Source: CAWDMN01 sp963803155
Lineage (GTDB): Bacteria; Acidobacteriota; Terriglobia; Versatilivoradales; Versatilivoraceae
Reading direction: 5' to 3'
DNA: 64,000 nucleotides
Assembly (NCBI GenBank): GCA_963803155.1
Contig: CAWDMN010000032.1
Coordinates: 1 to 64,000 of the forward strand
Shown: positions 42,883 to 54,436 of the stretch, one piece after another
Layout of the letters: each line of letters starts with the position of its first letter
Numbering within the stretch: position 1 is the stretch's first letter
The notes under the pieces: generated by a model
Database searches by the model: none
Seen by the model: only the letters and a program-made list of their open reading frames with translations
What the model was told of the DNA's origin: nothing
Program-made: the position numbers and the translations under genes

Positions 42883-44641
42883 TATAACCCTTGATGTGCT
42901 GATCAGAGAGTTGCGGCCACTTTTGATCGGCCGGGTCATTCAAAAAATTAAATTGCCGGGTGGGCGTTTGTTGGCGTTCACTTTGAAGGGAACAGGGACT
43001 CTGGCCATCTCTCTGCATCCCGCGATTCCCGCCATCTATTTGGACTCAACGGAGAGCTTTGCTTCGAATGATCAGACTGATTGGCTGCTGGGATTGCGCC
43101 GCCACCTGACGGGGGCTCGCATCAGGAATATACGAAAAGATTTTGCCGAGAGGCGCGTGGTTTTGGAATTTGAATGTTATGGCGCAGGCCATATTGCAGA
43201 GAAGAAATATTTGCTGCTGGAGTTGATTCCATCCCGCACTCGCCTGCTGTTGATCAATGAACAGAAAGAATCATTGGTTTCATCTGCCGAGGCGCCGGTG
43301 CCCCCCCAGGTTGTTGATTTATTCGCGGCAGCGGATGAAAATGCCGACCTCTCGCGTCATCCGGATTGGCGGCAGGAATTGATTGAGGCGATTTCTTCCC
43401 CCAATCATAAAGGTGGCGAAAGCCGGGCTCGACTCAGAGGAGTGCCAAGCTGGTTGATTGATGAAATCCGTCAGGAAGTGGAGCGGCTGGGAGGTGATCC
43501 ATGGGAACGATTCATTTGCTGGAAGATCAAGGTTGAAAAAGGTCCCTATGCTCCCCGGATTTATTCTCTTCCGCCGGGCAAAATTGTGCGGTCCAATTCC
43601 GGTTCCAGCGCGGTGGTTCCCGCTTTCACGCAGTCGCGGCGGCTTTTGGTCCCCTTTGTATTGATTGCTTTTGAAGAGAACGAGGCTCGGACTTTCAGTA
43701 GCATCAACGAGGCTGTCCAATCCTGGGTTCGAGAATCCCGGGCGGAGCTGGAATTATCCGCCATTCAATCCGCCTTAAGCCGTGAACTCCAGAGCCTGTT
43801 GAAAAAGAAGCGAAAGCTTCTGGCAAATTTGCGGGGGGATCAAGAACGCTTTGAGGGTGCCGCTGCATTTAAAAAATATGCCGACCTGCTTTACGCTCAG
43901 CCGCTGCGGCCTGGGCCCGGGCTGGAATTGATCCGGGTCGCGGACCTTTTTGACCCTGAGCAGCGGGAAGTGGAAATCCCTCTGAACAGCCGGCTCTCGT
44001 TGATTCAAAACGCCAATCAATACAGCCGCCTTTTTCAAAAGGCTAACCTAGCTCTCCCCCGGATCGTCCGGAGGTCGGGAAGTGTGCAAAATGAAATTGT
44101 GCGCCTGGAGCGCCGATTGGAGCAGGTGTTGTCCGCGCAAACGAAAGAAGATTTGATTCCCGCCGCCAGACCCGAAGCCGGGGACAAGAAAAAGATCCTC
44201 GAGCGACGGCGAACAGGGCGGCAATTAGAATTGACGGAATCCAAGCACTCTTCTGCTCGGGACGCTGAGGCTGCATTGCGCAAGACCGCCAGGATCTTTC
44301 AGTCTTCCGAGGGATTGACCATTTTGGTGGGCAAGACCAGCCGGGAAAATGATCATCTCACTCAAAAATTGGCGCGAGGTGAAGATTTCTGGCTGCACGT
44401 CGGCGGTTATGGCGGCTCGCACGTGGTATTGCGGAATCCCGCCAAGCTCGCGGTTCCGCCGCATCAATCCCTGCTCGAAGCCGCTCAACTGGCGGCATAC
44501 TTTAGTCAGGCCCGCAATGCCTCCAAGGTGGAAGTCCATTACACGCAAAGAAAGCATGTCACCAAGCCTCGCGGCGCAAAGGCTGGCCTCGTGACTCTCC
44601 GGCAATTTAAATCGATTCGAGTGACGCCAAAGCTACTTTGA
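42875..44641 (+). CDS. rqcH: NFACT/RqcH-family ribosome quality-control protein
   Basis: Member of the NFACT (Rqc2/RqcH, FbpA) family, which in bacteria binds split 50S subunits with stalled chains and recruits Ala-tRNA for C-terminal alanine tailing. NFACT-N begins MDNITLDVLIRELRPLLIGR; a coiled-coil middle (about 300-450) is rich in Leu/Lys/Arg; NFACT-R (DUF814) is at the C-terminus with FWLHVGGYGGSHVVLR and VHYTQRKHVTKPRGAKAGLV. Start at ATG 42875, overlapping maf. The 588 residues match the family. Confidence 0.92.
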   Translation: MDNITLDVLIRELRPLLIGRVIQKIKLPGGRLLAFTLKGTGTLAISLHPAIPAIYLDSTESFASNDQTDWLLGLRRHLTGARIRNIRKDFAERRVVLEFECYGAGHIAEKKYLLLELIPSRTRLLLINEQKESLVSSAEAPVPPQVVDLFAAADENADLSRHPDWRQELIEAISSPNHKGGESRARLRGVPSWLIDEIRQEVERLGGDPWERFICWKIKVEKGPYAPRIYSLPPGKIVRSNSGSSAVVPAFTQSRRLLVPFVLIAFEENEARTFSSINEAVQSWVRESRAELELSAIQSALSRELQSLLKKKRKLLANLRGDQERFEGAAAFKKYADLLYAQPLRPGPGLELIRVADLFDPEQREVEIPLNSRLSLIQNANQYSRLFQKANLALPRIVRRSGSVQNEIVRLERRLEQVLSAQTKEDLIPAARPEAGDKKKILERRRTGRQLELTESKHSSARDAEAALRKTARIFQSSEGLTILVGKTSRENDHLTQKLARGEDFWLHVGGYGGSHVVLRNPAKLAVPPHQSLLEAAQLAAYFSQARNASKVEVHYTQRKHVTKPRGAKAGLVTLRQFKSIRVTPKLL

Positions 44642-44659
44642 CTCTAGTCAAATGGCGCG

Positions 44660-45000
44660 AAGCCATTATTTGAGGAGCCACTCAGGCCAGCGCGGCTGGC
44701 ACAACAAGAAGATGAAAATCTCCAGACCTCACAGGTCTCCAAGACCAGTGAGGTCTCTGGCACAGGGATTTTCTGAGCAAGGATGTGCCTGTCTGATGCA
44801 TGGGCGCAATTCAAGACGCGACAGGACGGGAAGAAAGCCAGGGGATAAAATGCACGGGAGGGCGAGCCTCCCGCATGAGCTGACTCCGCCTGGCGAGCCG
44901 CTATTCGTAGGATCTCGAGCTGGAACGGCTCAGCGGAAGCCTCGCCCTATCGTGCATTCCATCCCTCGGCATATTCTCATTCCAGTCGCACTTTGAATTA
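44660..45000 (+). repeat. Dispersed modular intergenic repeat, copy R5
   Basis: Starts TTTGAGGAGCCACTCAGGCC, continues GCGCGGCTGGCACAACAAGA, includes a nested hairpin (AGACCTCAC, GGTCT, AGACC, GTGAGGTCT at 44724-44756), then TGCACGGGAGGGCGAGCCTC and its inverted partner, ending CGCACTTTGAATTA as in R3. It fills the gap between rqcH and the nucleotide-sugar dehydrogenase gene. Confidence 0.7.
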
Positions 45001-45136
45001 CACCCTTTGCAACGACAAATGGTTTACACAATACTGTTTCAAGGTATAATATTGCATTAACTCAGGCCCAATGGGTCAGATAGCCGATCCAGCCGGATAT
45101 AAAGCAAATTCAAAAATTATCCCCGCGGAGTTTCGA

Positions 45137-46429
45137 ATGAGTCTCCTTGAGAAAATTGATCAAAAAAAAGTTCAGGTGGGCGTGATTGGATTGGGTTATG
45201 TGGGGTTGCCGCTGGCCGTGGAAATAGCCAATGCGGGATTGAAGGTTGTGGGTGTGGATGTTATTGAATCCAAGGTGCAACAAATCAACCAAGGGATTTC
45301 GTACATTCAAGATGTCCCCACGGAGCTTCTGGCCCGGCATGTCAATTCCGGGAAACTCAGAGCGGTTGCTGATTTCAAGGTTCTAAAAGAATGCGACGCC
45401 ATCATCATTTGTGTTCCCACTCCATTGGGGAAAACCAAAGATCCGGATCTCAATATGGTCATGTCGGCGGTAGAAAAGATTGCCGAAAACTTGAGATCCG
45501 GCCAGTTAGTTGTTTTGGAAAGCACCACCTATCCTGGAACGACTGAAGAATTGATTCTGCCCAGATTAGAAGAGACGGGTTTAAAGGTGGGAAAGGACTT
45601 CTATCTTGCCTTTTCGCCAGAGAGGGTTGATCCAGGCAATCCCAAATACAACACGTATAATACCCCCAAAGTAATTGGCGGCGTCACCCCACAATGCCTT
45701 GATGTGGCCACTCGGTTATATCGGAATTATATTGAGACCATTGTGCCAGTCTCCTCTTCCCAGACGGCGGAAATGGTCAAGCTTTTAGAAAACACATTTC
45801 GCAGCGTGAACATTGGCCTCGTGAATGAGGTGGCGCTGATGTGTGACCGGCTGGGGGTGGATGTTTGGGAAGTGATAGGCGCCGCCGCCTCCAAACCCTT
45901 CGGCTTCATGCCGTTTCAACCCGGGCCGGGATTGGGCGGCCATTGTATTCCCATCGATCCGCTCTACCTTTCCTGGAAGCTGAAAACCTTGAATTATCGG
46001 GCCCGTTTCATTGAACTTGCCAGTGAAATCAATGCCGACATGCCACATTACGTGGTGAATAAGATCAACGATGCCTTGAATCAATTTGCCAAATCGATCA
46101 AGAATTCCAAAATCCTTATTATAGGGGTTGCCTACAAAAAGGACATCGATGATCTGCGTGAGTCTCCAGCCTTGGACATCATCCAACTGTTGGAAAAACG
46201 GGGCGCGCTGGTCTCTTATCACGATCCTTTTGTTCCGGAAATCAAATTGGACCACCGGATTTTGATGTCGGAAGAGCTGGATTCCTCCTTAGCTCAAGCG
46301 GATTGCACCGTGATTGTCACCAACCACTCGAGCCTAGACTATGAAATGGTGGTGCGGAAATCCAAAGTGGTCTTGGATACGCGGAATGCCACCAAGGGGA
46401 TAAAGAATCCCAAAATTGTTAAGCTTTAA
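45137..46429 (+). CDS. UDP-sugar 6-dehydrogenase (WecC/WbpA/TviB type)
   Basis: NAD-dependent UDP-GlcNAc/UDP-ManNAc-type dehydrogenase that makes uronic-acid nucleotide sugars for surface glycans. Rossmann motif VGVIGLGYVGLPLAVEIA (residue 11 on), middle domain with TYPGTTEELILPRLE, NTFRSVNIGLVNEVALMC, and the active-site cysteine in PGPGLGGHCIPIDPLYL, C-terminal domain with IGVAYKKDIDDLRESPALDI. The ATG at 45137 follows GGAG at 7 nt; 430 residues is usual. The exact sugar is not determinable. No other glycan genes lie alongside. Confidence 0.9.
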   Translation: MSLLEKIDQKKVQVGVIGLGYVGLPLAVEIANAGLKVVGVDVIESKVQQINQGISYIQDVPTELLARHVNSGKLRAVADFKVLKECDAIIICVPTPLGKTKDPDLNMVMSAVEKIAENLRSGQLVVLESTTYPGTTEELILPRLEETGLKVGKDFYLAFSPERVDPGNPKYNTYNTPKVIGGVTPQCLDVATRLYRNYIETIVPVSSSQTAEMVKLLENTFRSVNIGLVNEVALMCDRLGVDVWEVIGAAASKPFGFMPFQPGPGLGGHCIPIDPLYLSWKLKTLNYRARFIELASEINADMPHYVVNKINDALNQFAKSIKNSKILIIGVAYKKDIDDLRESPALDIIQLLEKRGALVSYHDPFVPEIKLDHRILMSEELDSSLAQADCTVIVTNHSSLDYEMVVRKSKVVLDTRNATKGIKNPKIVKL

Positions 46430-46538
46430 ATGGGATCCGATGATCTCATTCATGATCATGGATCCTTTATCGTCGAACCCTGGCCGCGGACGACTATTTT
46501 TAGTTGAATTTGCTCGGAAAAGTCGGCAGACTAAAAAA

Positions 46539-47240
46539 ATGAATTTGCCGAATGCATTGACTCTCTCCAGAATATTTGCCGTGCCGCTCCTTGTGGTGGT
46601 TCTGCTGACCCGTTTCCCCAAGCCGGATCGCGACGAGGCCATGGATTTTTGGATTTATCTGGCCACGGCAATTTTTTTGGCTGCTTCGGCAACTGATTTT
46701 TTTGATGGTTATCTTGCCCGAAAACGGAAGCAGGTGACCACTCTGGGGATACTGCTGGATCCAGTGGCGGACAAATTGCTAACCTCCGCGGCATTTATTT
46801 CCCTGGTGGAACTGAAATGGGTTCCGGCTTGGATGGTGGTTATCATTATCGGCCGTGAATTTGCAATCATGGGCTTGCGCAGCATCGCCTCGCGGGAAGG
46901 CTTTGCCATCGATGCCTCCGAGCTGGGCAAGATAAAAATGTTCATGCAAGTCGTGGCCATCACTCTGGTCATTCTTAGCCACAGATTTCATTGGTTGAAT
47001 TCTTTGGGAAAACTTTCTCTCTGGCTGGTGGTGATCTTCTCGCTGGTGTCGGCCATTGATTATTTCAGAAAATTCTGGAAAAAGGTGGATAGCCGGGTGA
47101 AAGCCCGGCAACGCCGGAAACTGGTTTTGCTAACCAAGAGGCAGGCCAATGAGTCAACTCAGCCAGCAGGATCAGCAGTATCTGCTCCAACTCTCACGTC
47201 AGACCATCCAACGGTACTTGGAGAAAAAAACCAAGCCTGA
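46539..47240 (+). CDS. pgsA: CDP-diacylglycerol-glycerol-3-phosphate 3-phosphatidyltransferase
   Basis: Integral membrane enzyme committing CDP-diacylglycerol to phosphatidylglycerol synthesis. The CDP-alcohol phosphotransferase motif D-G-x2-A-R-x8-G-x3-D-x3-D is present as DGYLARKRKQVTTLGILLDPVADK. Helices include LPNALTLSRIFAVPLLVVVLL at the start. The start ATG at 46539 gives 233 residues. The C-terminal 50 residues after the last helix are charged and overlap the AMMECR1 gene by 92 bp in another frame. Confidence 0.92.
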   Translation: MNLPNALTLSRIFAVPLLVVVLLTRFPKPDRDEAMDFWIYLATAIFLAASATDFFDGYLARKRKQVTTLGILLDPVADKLLTSAAFISLVELKWVPAWMVVIIIGREFAIMGLRSIASREGFAIDASELGKIKMFMQVVAITLVILSHRFHWLNSLGKLSLWLVVIFSLVSAIDYFRKFWKKVDSRVKARQRRKLVLLTKRQANESTQPAGSAVSAPTLTSDHPTVLGEKNQA

Positions 47241-47718
47241 AGTCCAGCCTGAATCACAGATTCTTTACCGAAGATGCGGAGCCTTCGTGACCCTACACAA
47301 GGCCGGGCATTTGCGTGGCTGCATCGGCTATGTGGCGCCCATTTACCCGCTTTATGAAGCGGTGATCGAATGTTCTGTAGCGGCGGCCACGCAGGATCCT
47401 CGATTTTCTCCAGTCTCTTTGGAAGAGCTTCCCCTAATTGACATTGAAATGTCCGTTCTCAGCCCTATGGAAGAAGTGGAAGATGTCAATTCCATCGAAG
47501 TGGGAGTGCATGGACTCGTGGTCAGCCAACATGGAAGGCGCGGATTGCTCTTGCCCCAGGTCGCCGTCGAATATGAATGGGACCGTGAGAGGTTTCTGAG
47601 GGAAACCTGCCACAAAGCCGGACTTCCCGCCGACGCTTGGCAACAAGGGGCCAAGATTGAAAAATTCTCTGCATTGGTTTTTGGGGAGCTGGAAAGACAA
47701 AAGCGGATATCCCAGTAG
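47149..47718 (+). CDS. AMMECR1-domain protein
   Basis: Conserved protein of the AMMECR1 family, of unknown biochemical function. Key motifs are GAFVTLHKAGHLRGCIGYVAP, SVAAATQDPRFSPVSLEELP, IDIEMSVLSP, GLVVSQHGRRGLLLPQVAVEY and FLRETCHKAGLPADAW. The 189-residue length is normal. The ATG at 47149 lies 92 bp inside the end of pgsA with AGAGG upstream, so the two genes are probably translated from one message. A group II intron is inserted about 100 bp downstream. Confidence 0.9.
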   Translation: MSQLSQQDQQYLLQLSRQTIQRYLEKKTKPEVQPESQILYRRCGAFVTLHKAGHLRGCIGYVAPIYPLYEAVIECSVAAATQDPRFSPVSLEELPLIDIEMSVLSPMEEVEDVNSIEVGVHGLVVSQHGRRGLLLPQVAVEYEWDRERFLRETCHKAGLPADAWQQGAKIEKFSALVFGELERQKRISQ

Positions 47719-47810
47719 GACTCGATGAGAAACAGCCTGAATACAGGTCCTCTCGAGGACGAGCTGAGTTTTACTCACGATTTTTTTTGATGCTCTTTCT
47801 GCCTTTTCAG

Positions 47811-49765
<1,955 letters not shown>

Positions 49766-49843
49766 CAGACGTTCTGTCATGCGGCGGACTTTCAGGTCAT
49801 CATGTGACGGACTTTCAGTCTGTTCGGTGCGTCTAAAGATCGA

Positions 49844-49887
49844 GCGAAACGAAGAGCGGGATATCCTCATCCCGCTCTTCGTTTCGC
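49844..49887. repeat. 19-bp perfect inverted repeat with 6-nt loop
   Basis: GCGAAACGAAGAGCGGGAT at 49844-49862 and its exact complement at 49869-49887. No T-run follows. Just upstream, GGACTTTCAG occurs twice (about 49784 and 49810). The GAAGAGCGGGAT core recurs near 57757. It could be an end of a small element or a target hairpin near the intron. Confidence 0.6.
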
Positions 49888-49899
49888 GACATGAAGGCA

Positions 49900-50288
49900 A
49901 GGCACCTCCATCCAGATTGTTCCACACCTCCGGCCAATTTTTGGCGCCCTTGATCGGAGTCTCGTGGAGGAAATGCGGTCATCCTAACCGCATGGTTTTT
50001 ACACCCCAGCAGCGAAAATTTGTGGAGAGAATTTACCTGGGACAAGGAGGAGTGCCTCATGCACAATTGAGGCTGGAATGACGCGAAAGCGTCGCATGTT
50101 CGAATGTAAGCGGACTCCAGCTTTAAGCCATGTTCCGCGATTCAATTTATTGCCTGCGCTTGCTCAAACTTAAGGCCGGACAATGGAGCCGATGTGAGAG
50201 GATTCCGCGAAAAGTCCCTCCATGGATAAACTGAAAAAGTCAAAGCGCGGGAAATCCCTCCGTTTTCCCCTCTCTCCGGCCAGAATAG
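49900..50288. other. Intergenic, no gene seen
   Basis: Region between the intron and the convergent LysM gene. A frame with MVFTPQQRKFVERIY occurs but is short, lacks a ribosome site, and I cannot link it to a family. Confidence 0.4.
49973..50000 (+). terminator. Possible rho-independent terminator
   Basis: Stem ATGCGGT/ACCGCAT with a 7-nt loop followed by GG-TTTTT. It lies downstream of the intron with no clear gene directly before it, and may end the pgsA-AMMECR1 transcript. Confidence 0.45.
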
Positions 50289-51536
50289 CTACTCCTGTTC
50301 AACTTCATCCTTCGGGTGAATTTCTTCCGCGCTAGAGATAACCAGGGCCGTGGAAGTGCTGGGCTCGATGCGTAAAACCACCAATTCGCCGATAATTTTG
50401 CGGACTTCCTCAAACGCTTTCTTATTTTGATTATAAGTGGATCGATTGAAGGGCGATATATTTTTCGGAGTAAATTGGCGATAGATGCGGAAAATATCTC
50501 CCACTTTCACATTCTTTTTTTGGCCGGTATCGATATAGACAATGTTGCCATTTCCAAGCATGGTTCGGTATTCTTTGGAGAAAAAGATGTGACCCTTAAC
50601 CTTGCCGCTGGGGGGAGCGAAACGATCTAGCGGACCTCTGGAGAACACGCTGGGAATTGCCCGTGACTCATACGGTATCAGTTGATCGCCCGCCAGAATT
50701 TCCTCACAGGCGAAAACGATTTCGGCAATGGAGGATCGATCATTTACAATAATGGTCCTCAGCCGCCCCATGTCCATGTAATAGTACCCATATTTCGAAT
50801 GGGACTGGGCCTCTTTAAACTCGGGGCCATTATCGACAAAATTCGAAACCGGTCGAACAATGAAAAATTCATCACCAGGCTTAATACCGCCATTCTTCCC
50901 CTTATTCAAATAGACAACGTCGCGATCGTGAAAGTAGGTGTGGAGTTCTCCTTCCTCCCCACCCATAATGGCCAGATTAGTTGGGATGGCATTCGCGGCA
51001 AAAAAGCCGGCACAATTCATCTGGGTAAATGAGATTATACTGCTGGGCTTTTGTGGAATAGCCGCCGGCTTAGCGGGGAGTTCCTCTGCCGCGGCTTCCT
51101 GGGTTGGTTTAGGAGTCGTGGCAGCCGGAGGAGCTCCTACTTCCGTTGCTTGACCTTGGGAAGGTCCCGCGGCTGGGGCGGGCGGCGCCGGTATTACCGT
51201 CACTGGTTTGAGAAACAACTTATCGCCGGGATAGATCCAGTGCGGATTCACTACCTGCGGATTTATCTCCCAGATTTGGGGCCAGAGACGAGGATTCTTC
51301 AAATATTGGCGGGAGATCTCCCAGAGGGTATCTCCGCGTTTCACGGTATAAATCTCGGCCCCTTCCTTTTTCTCCAGGGGCTGATTGGCTGTCCAGTGTC
51401 CATCAGGCAGCTGGGTCAGGTTCCGCGGAGGATTTCCTTGGCGAGGAGTCTTTTTTGAGGATTGCGGCCAAATAGAAGAGGCCGGAACCACCAACAGCAT
51501 GAGGGAAAGCACGACGTACAATTTGATTTTTCTCAC
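50289..51536 (-). CDS. Exported LysM-domain protein
   Basis: Peptidoglycan-binding exported protein. A signal peptide (KIKLYVVLSLMLLVVPASS) is followed by one LysM domain at about residues 62-110 (IYTVKRGDTLWEISRQYL, INPQVVNPHWIYPGDKLFL), a Pro/Ala-rich linker (about 115-170), and a C-terminal beta-rich region (about 180-415) with VYLNKGKNGGIKPGDEF and VYIDTGQKKNVKVGDIFRIYR, which resembles paired SH3-like units. I start at the GTG at 51536, because AGGAG lies 7 nt before it while the ATG at 51542 is 1 nt from the site. Such LysM proteins link envelope machines to the cell wall; no partner is adjacent. Confidence 0.88.
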   Translation of the reverse strand: MRKIKLYVVLSLMLLVVPASSIWPQSSKKTPRQGNPPRNLTQLPDGHWTANQPLEKKEGAEIYTVKRGDTLWEISRQYLKNPRLWPQIWEINPQVVNPHWIYPGDKLFLKPVTVIPAPPAPAAGPSQGQATEVGAPPAATTPKPTQEAAAEELPAKPAAIPQKPSSIISFTQMNCAGFFAANAIPTNLAIMGGEEGELHTYFHDRDVVYLNKGKNGGIKPGDEFFIVRPVSNFVDNGPEFKEAQSHSKYGYYYMDMGRLRTIIVNDRSSIAEIVFACEEILAGDQLIPYESRAIPSVFSRGPLDRFAPPSGKVKGHIFFSKEYRTMLGNGNIVYIDTGQKKNVKVGDIFRIYRQFTPKNISPFNRSTYNQNKKAFEEVRKIIGELVVLRIEPSTSTALVISSAEEIHPKDEVEQE

Positions 51537-51705
51537 AGTCATTCTCCTGAAGGCGTGCCTGCTGAGCGAATCGGAAGTTGTCAAAAATATCATCGAAGGC
51601 AATGTTAAGCTATTGGAGCGACTATTATATCAGGCCTCCCTTTTTGAATCTAACGAATATCTGAGGCCGTAGGAATTTTGCAGCTATTTGAATGGCTTTT
51701 GTTCC

Positions 51706-51735
51706 GGCTCCAGCCTGCTGGGAGGAGCCTTTTCC
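51706..51735 (+). terminator. Hairpin with T-run upstream of aroDE, possible attenuator
   Basis: GGCTCC and GGAGCC flank an internal CAGC/GCTG pairing and are followed by TTTT. It is about 105 bp before the aroDE start, in a divergent spacer, so it might be an attenuator rather than the end of a gene. Confidence 0.35.
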
Positions 51736-51838
51736 GCCGGGGCAGAGTGTGTTACACTTTTCCCTTTATTTCATTGAAGTTATCGGCCAGAGATCGGATT
51801 CACTTTAGTTTTGTTGTTTACGAGGAAAAGAGCAAGGA

Positions 51839-53350
51839 ATGAAGATAGCAGAGCCCCATCAGAAAATCTGCATTGTAATTCGGGATGCGCGTGTAGAGAA
51901 TATCGCTCCATCGATTGCCCAAACTCCTGGGTCATGCGGCTTCATAGAACTTCGGCTGGATTATCTGCCCGTTAATTCCATTTGCGTTGATCTTCTGAGG
52001 AGGTGGAAAGAGCTGGCGAGGGTCCCGGTAATTGCCACATTCCGCCGCAAGGCCAACGGCGGCGAATTTGAGGGGAGTGCAGCGGGACAGATGGAAGTTG
52101 TGCGTATTATTTTGGAAGCCAGGATGGATTTTCTCGATTTGGAAATTGAAACGGTGGAAGAGCATCTGGGAGGCAGCTTATCTTCATTGCCTCATTCTGA
52201 GACAAAGTTGATTGTCTCCTATCACGACTTTGCGGAAACTCCAGTCGGATTAGCTGAGGTATATGACCGCCTGGCACGGATACAACCGGATGTGATAAAA
52301 ATTGCGACTCTGGCGAATCGTTATTCCGATAACGTGCGTTTGATGCAGATGGCGAGTCGCGCCCAAGCGGACCAAGTATCCATCATTGTAGCTGCCATGG
52401 GCGAGTTGGGAGGATTGACCCGAATTCTCGCTCCCAGTCGAGGTTCGCTGCTGACCTATGCTTCCTTGGAAAAAGGAAAGGAAAGCGCTCCCGGCCAATT
52501 TACCGTATCGGAACTAAGCGAGATTTACCGGGTCAATGAGATTCAAGCGGATACCCGCCTTTATGGAGTGGTTGGCTATCCGTTGGGACACTCTCTTTCA
52601 CCGCTGGTTCACAATGCGGCTTTCCAGTATCTGGGATTCAATTGCTGTTATTTGCCTCTTCCCGTCAAGAATTTGAAGGATTTTTCTATGGGTTTGGATT
52701 GGTTTTCTGGTTTAAGCATTACTATTCCTCACAAACGGGATATCGTGCATTATGCGCAGAGTGTAGATCCCTCGGTGCGGAGAGCCGGAGCGGCTAATAC
52801 GCTGGTTTTGCGGGAGAACCAATGGTTTGCCCACAACACGGATATCGATGGAATTGAATTGGCGTTGGCCGATGCTTTCCGGTCGGGAATAACGTCCGCG
52901 GTATTATTAGGCGCTGGGGGAGCTGCCCGAGCCGCGGCCTCCGTTCTGAAACGAAAAGTGAATCATGTTGTTGTGCTTGCCAGGGATCTGGAAAAGGCCC
53001 GCGCTTTTGCTGGACGTTATGGCTTCGAAGCGGATCAGCTTTGTCGCGCCGCGCACTATCCAGCCGATTTACTTGTAAACACAACCCCGGTGGGGATGAC
53101 TCCGTACGAGGACGAGTCGCCGCTGCCCGACGATCTGTTAAATTATAGGTATGTTTTTGATATGGTTTATAACCCGATGGAGACTCGTCTGCTCCGGGCT
53201 GCCCGCGCGAAGGGGTGCCTCGGAATTGCCGGTCTGGAGATGTTTGTTGGGCAAGCAGCGCGGCAATTTGAGCTGTGGACGGGCCAGCCGGCTCCCCTCA
53301 ACTTGATGCAAGGTGTGGTGCGCCGGCACTTGGAGAAGAACCATCTTTGA
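51839..53350 (+). CDS. aroDE: Fused 3-dehydroquinate dehydratase (type I) and shikimate dehydrogenase
   Basis: Bifunctional enzyme for steps 3 and 4 of the shikimate pathway. The AroD half (about 1-220) has FIELRLDYLP, VIATFRRKANGGEFEG and the Schiff-base region with the lysine in DVIKIATLAN. The AroE half (about 232-503) starts YGVVGYPLGHSLSPLVHNAAF, has LSITIPHKRDI with the catalytic Lys, GAANTLV, the cofactor loop LLGAGGAARAAASVL, and GLEMFVGQAARQFELWTG. This order is that of the plant enzymes and some bacteria. Length 503 fits. thrB follows on the same strand after 102 bp. Confidence 0.95.
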   Translation: MKIAEPHQKICIVIRDARVENIAPSIAQTPGSCGFIELRLDYLPVNSICVDLLRRWKELARVPVIATFRRKANGGEFEGSAAGQMEVVRIILEARMDFLDLEIETVEEHLGGSLSSLPHSETKLIVSYHDFAETPVGLAEVYDRLARIQPDVIKIATLANRYSDNVRLMQMASRAQADQVSIIVAAMGELGGLTRILAPSRGSLLTYASLEKGKESAPGQFTVSELSEIYRVNEIQADTRLYGVVGYPLGHSLSPLVHNAAFQYLGFNCCYLPLPVKNLKDFSMGLDWFSGLSITIPHKRDIVHYAQSVDPSVRRAGAANTLVLRENQWFAHNTDIDGIELALADAFRSGITSAVLLGAGGAARAAASVLKRKVNHVVVLARDLEKARAFAGRYGFEADQLCRAAHYPADLLVNTTPVGMTPYEDESPLPDDLLNYRYVFDMVYNPMETRLLRAARAKGCLGIAGLEMFVGQAARQFELWTGQPAPLNLMQGVVRRHLEKNHL

Positions 53351-53452
53351 TGGCTGGAAAGTTAAAGCAGGGCGATAATATGGCTGCGTTTTGTTCGCAT
53401 TGATAAGGCATAGCTGGAAGGCTCCGAGCAGTGGAAGGGATGCATCGTTTTC

Positions 53453-54418
53453 ATGAGCAATCACTATCTCATTCAAGTTCCCGCCAGCACTAGCAACCTC
53501 GGGCCCGGATATGACACGCTCGGATTGGCATTGAAATTATATCTTCGCGCGGAAGTGCGGCTCTCCGCCGGACCACAATCTCGTTTTCATGTCGAGGGGG
53601 AAGGGAAGGATGATCTGCCCTCTTTGGAGGAGAGCCTGATTTATCGGGCCATGCGGCACATATTTTTCCAGGAAGGGCATCACCCTCCGGCGGTGGAGTT
53701 GCGTGTGGTCAATCAAATTCCCATCACCCGGGGATTGGGAAGCAGCGCCTCTTCAATTGTGGCGGGTCTTTCCATCTTCGAAGCCTTGACGGGACGGGAA
53801 CTCAGCCGCGAAAAATTCTTCAAATACGCGCTGCATTTTGAAAAACACCCGGACAATCTGACCCCTTGCCGCTTTGGAGGATTCACGGTCAGTTGCGTCA
53901 ACGAACCGAGCCAGGTGGAGTTTTACCGCTCCGACATTTCGCCGGAACTTAAGATTTTACTGGTTGTCCCCGATTTCAAACTCAGCACGCGGAAAGCCCG
54001 CGCCGTGGTGAGTTCCCGCGTGCGCATTCAAGACGCGGTTTACAATCTGCAGCGCAGTTCGCTGCTGGTGGCCGCGCTGTTGAGAGATGAATTCCATTTA
54101 CTTTCCTGTAGCTTGAAAGACCATTTGCATCAACCTTTCCGGGCTCCGCTCATCCCAGGATTCGGAGAAATCCTGGAACTCAACGATGCCGCTCTGCCTG
54201 GCTTGTGGGCCCTCTGTTTAAGCGGAGCAGGGCCTAGCGTTCTGGCATTTGCCCATTCCAATCTGGACGGAATTTTCGGCGCTATTCAGGCAATTTTTAA
54301 CCGACATGAAATTAGTTGCCGGCGCTTTGACTTGGAAGTGGATAACCTGGGGAGGACCATTGAATCAATTCCAGCGAAGCCTTCCGAGGCATGGATTTCT
54401 GAGCAGAATCAGCCCTGA
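53453..54418 (+). CDS. thrB: Homoserine kinase
   Basis: GHMP kinase phosphorylating L-homoserine for threonine synthesis. Motif 1 is VPASTSNLGPGYDTLGLAL at the start, the ATP loop RGLGSSASSIVAGL lies near residue 92, and motif 3 is LCLSGAGPSVLAFA near residue 260. The 321 residues are usual. It is followed at once by hisD, whose frame begins at the next base; the likely hisD ATG is 18 bp further, so the genes are cotranscribed. Confidence 0.93.
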   Translation: MSNHYLIQVPASTSNLGPGYDTLGLALKLYLRAEVRLSAGPQSRFHVEGEGKDDLPSLEESLIYRAMRHIFFQEGHHPPAVELRVVNQIPITRGLGSSASSIVAGLSIFEALTGRELSREKFFKYALHFEKHPDNLTPCRFGGFTVSCVNEPSQVEFYRSDISPELKILLVVPDFKLSTRKARAVVSSRVRIQDAVYNLQRSSLLVAALLRDEFHLLSCSLKDHLHQPFRAPLIPGFGEILELNDAALPGLWALCLSGAGPSVLAFAHSNLDGIFGAIQAIFNRHEISCRRFDLEVDNLGRTIESIPAKPSEAWISEQNQP

Positions 54419-54436
54419 GTGAGGTTTGAAAAATAT

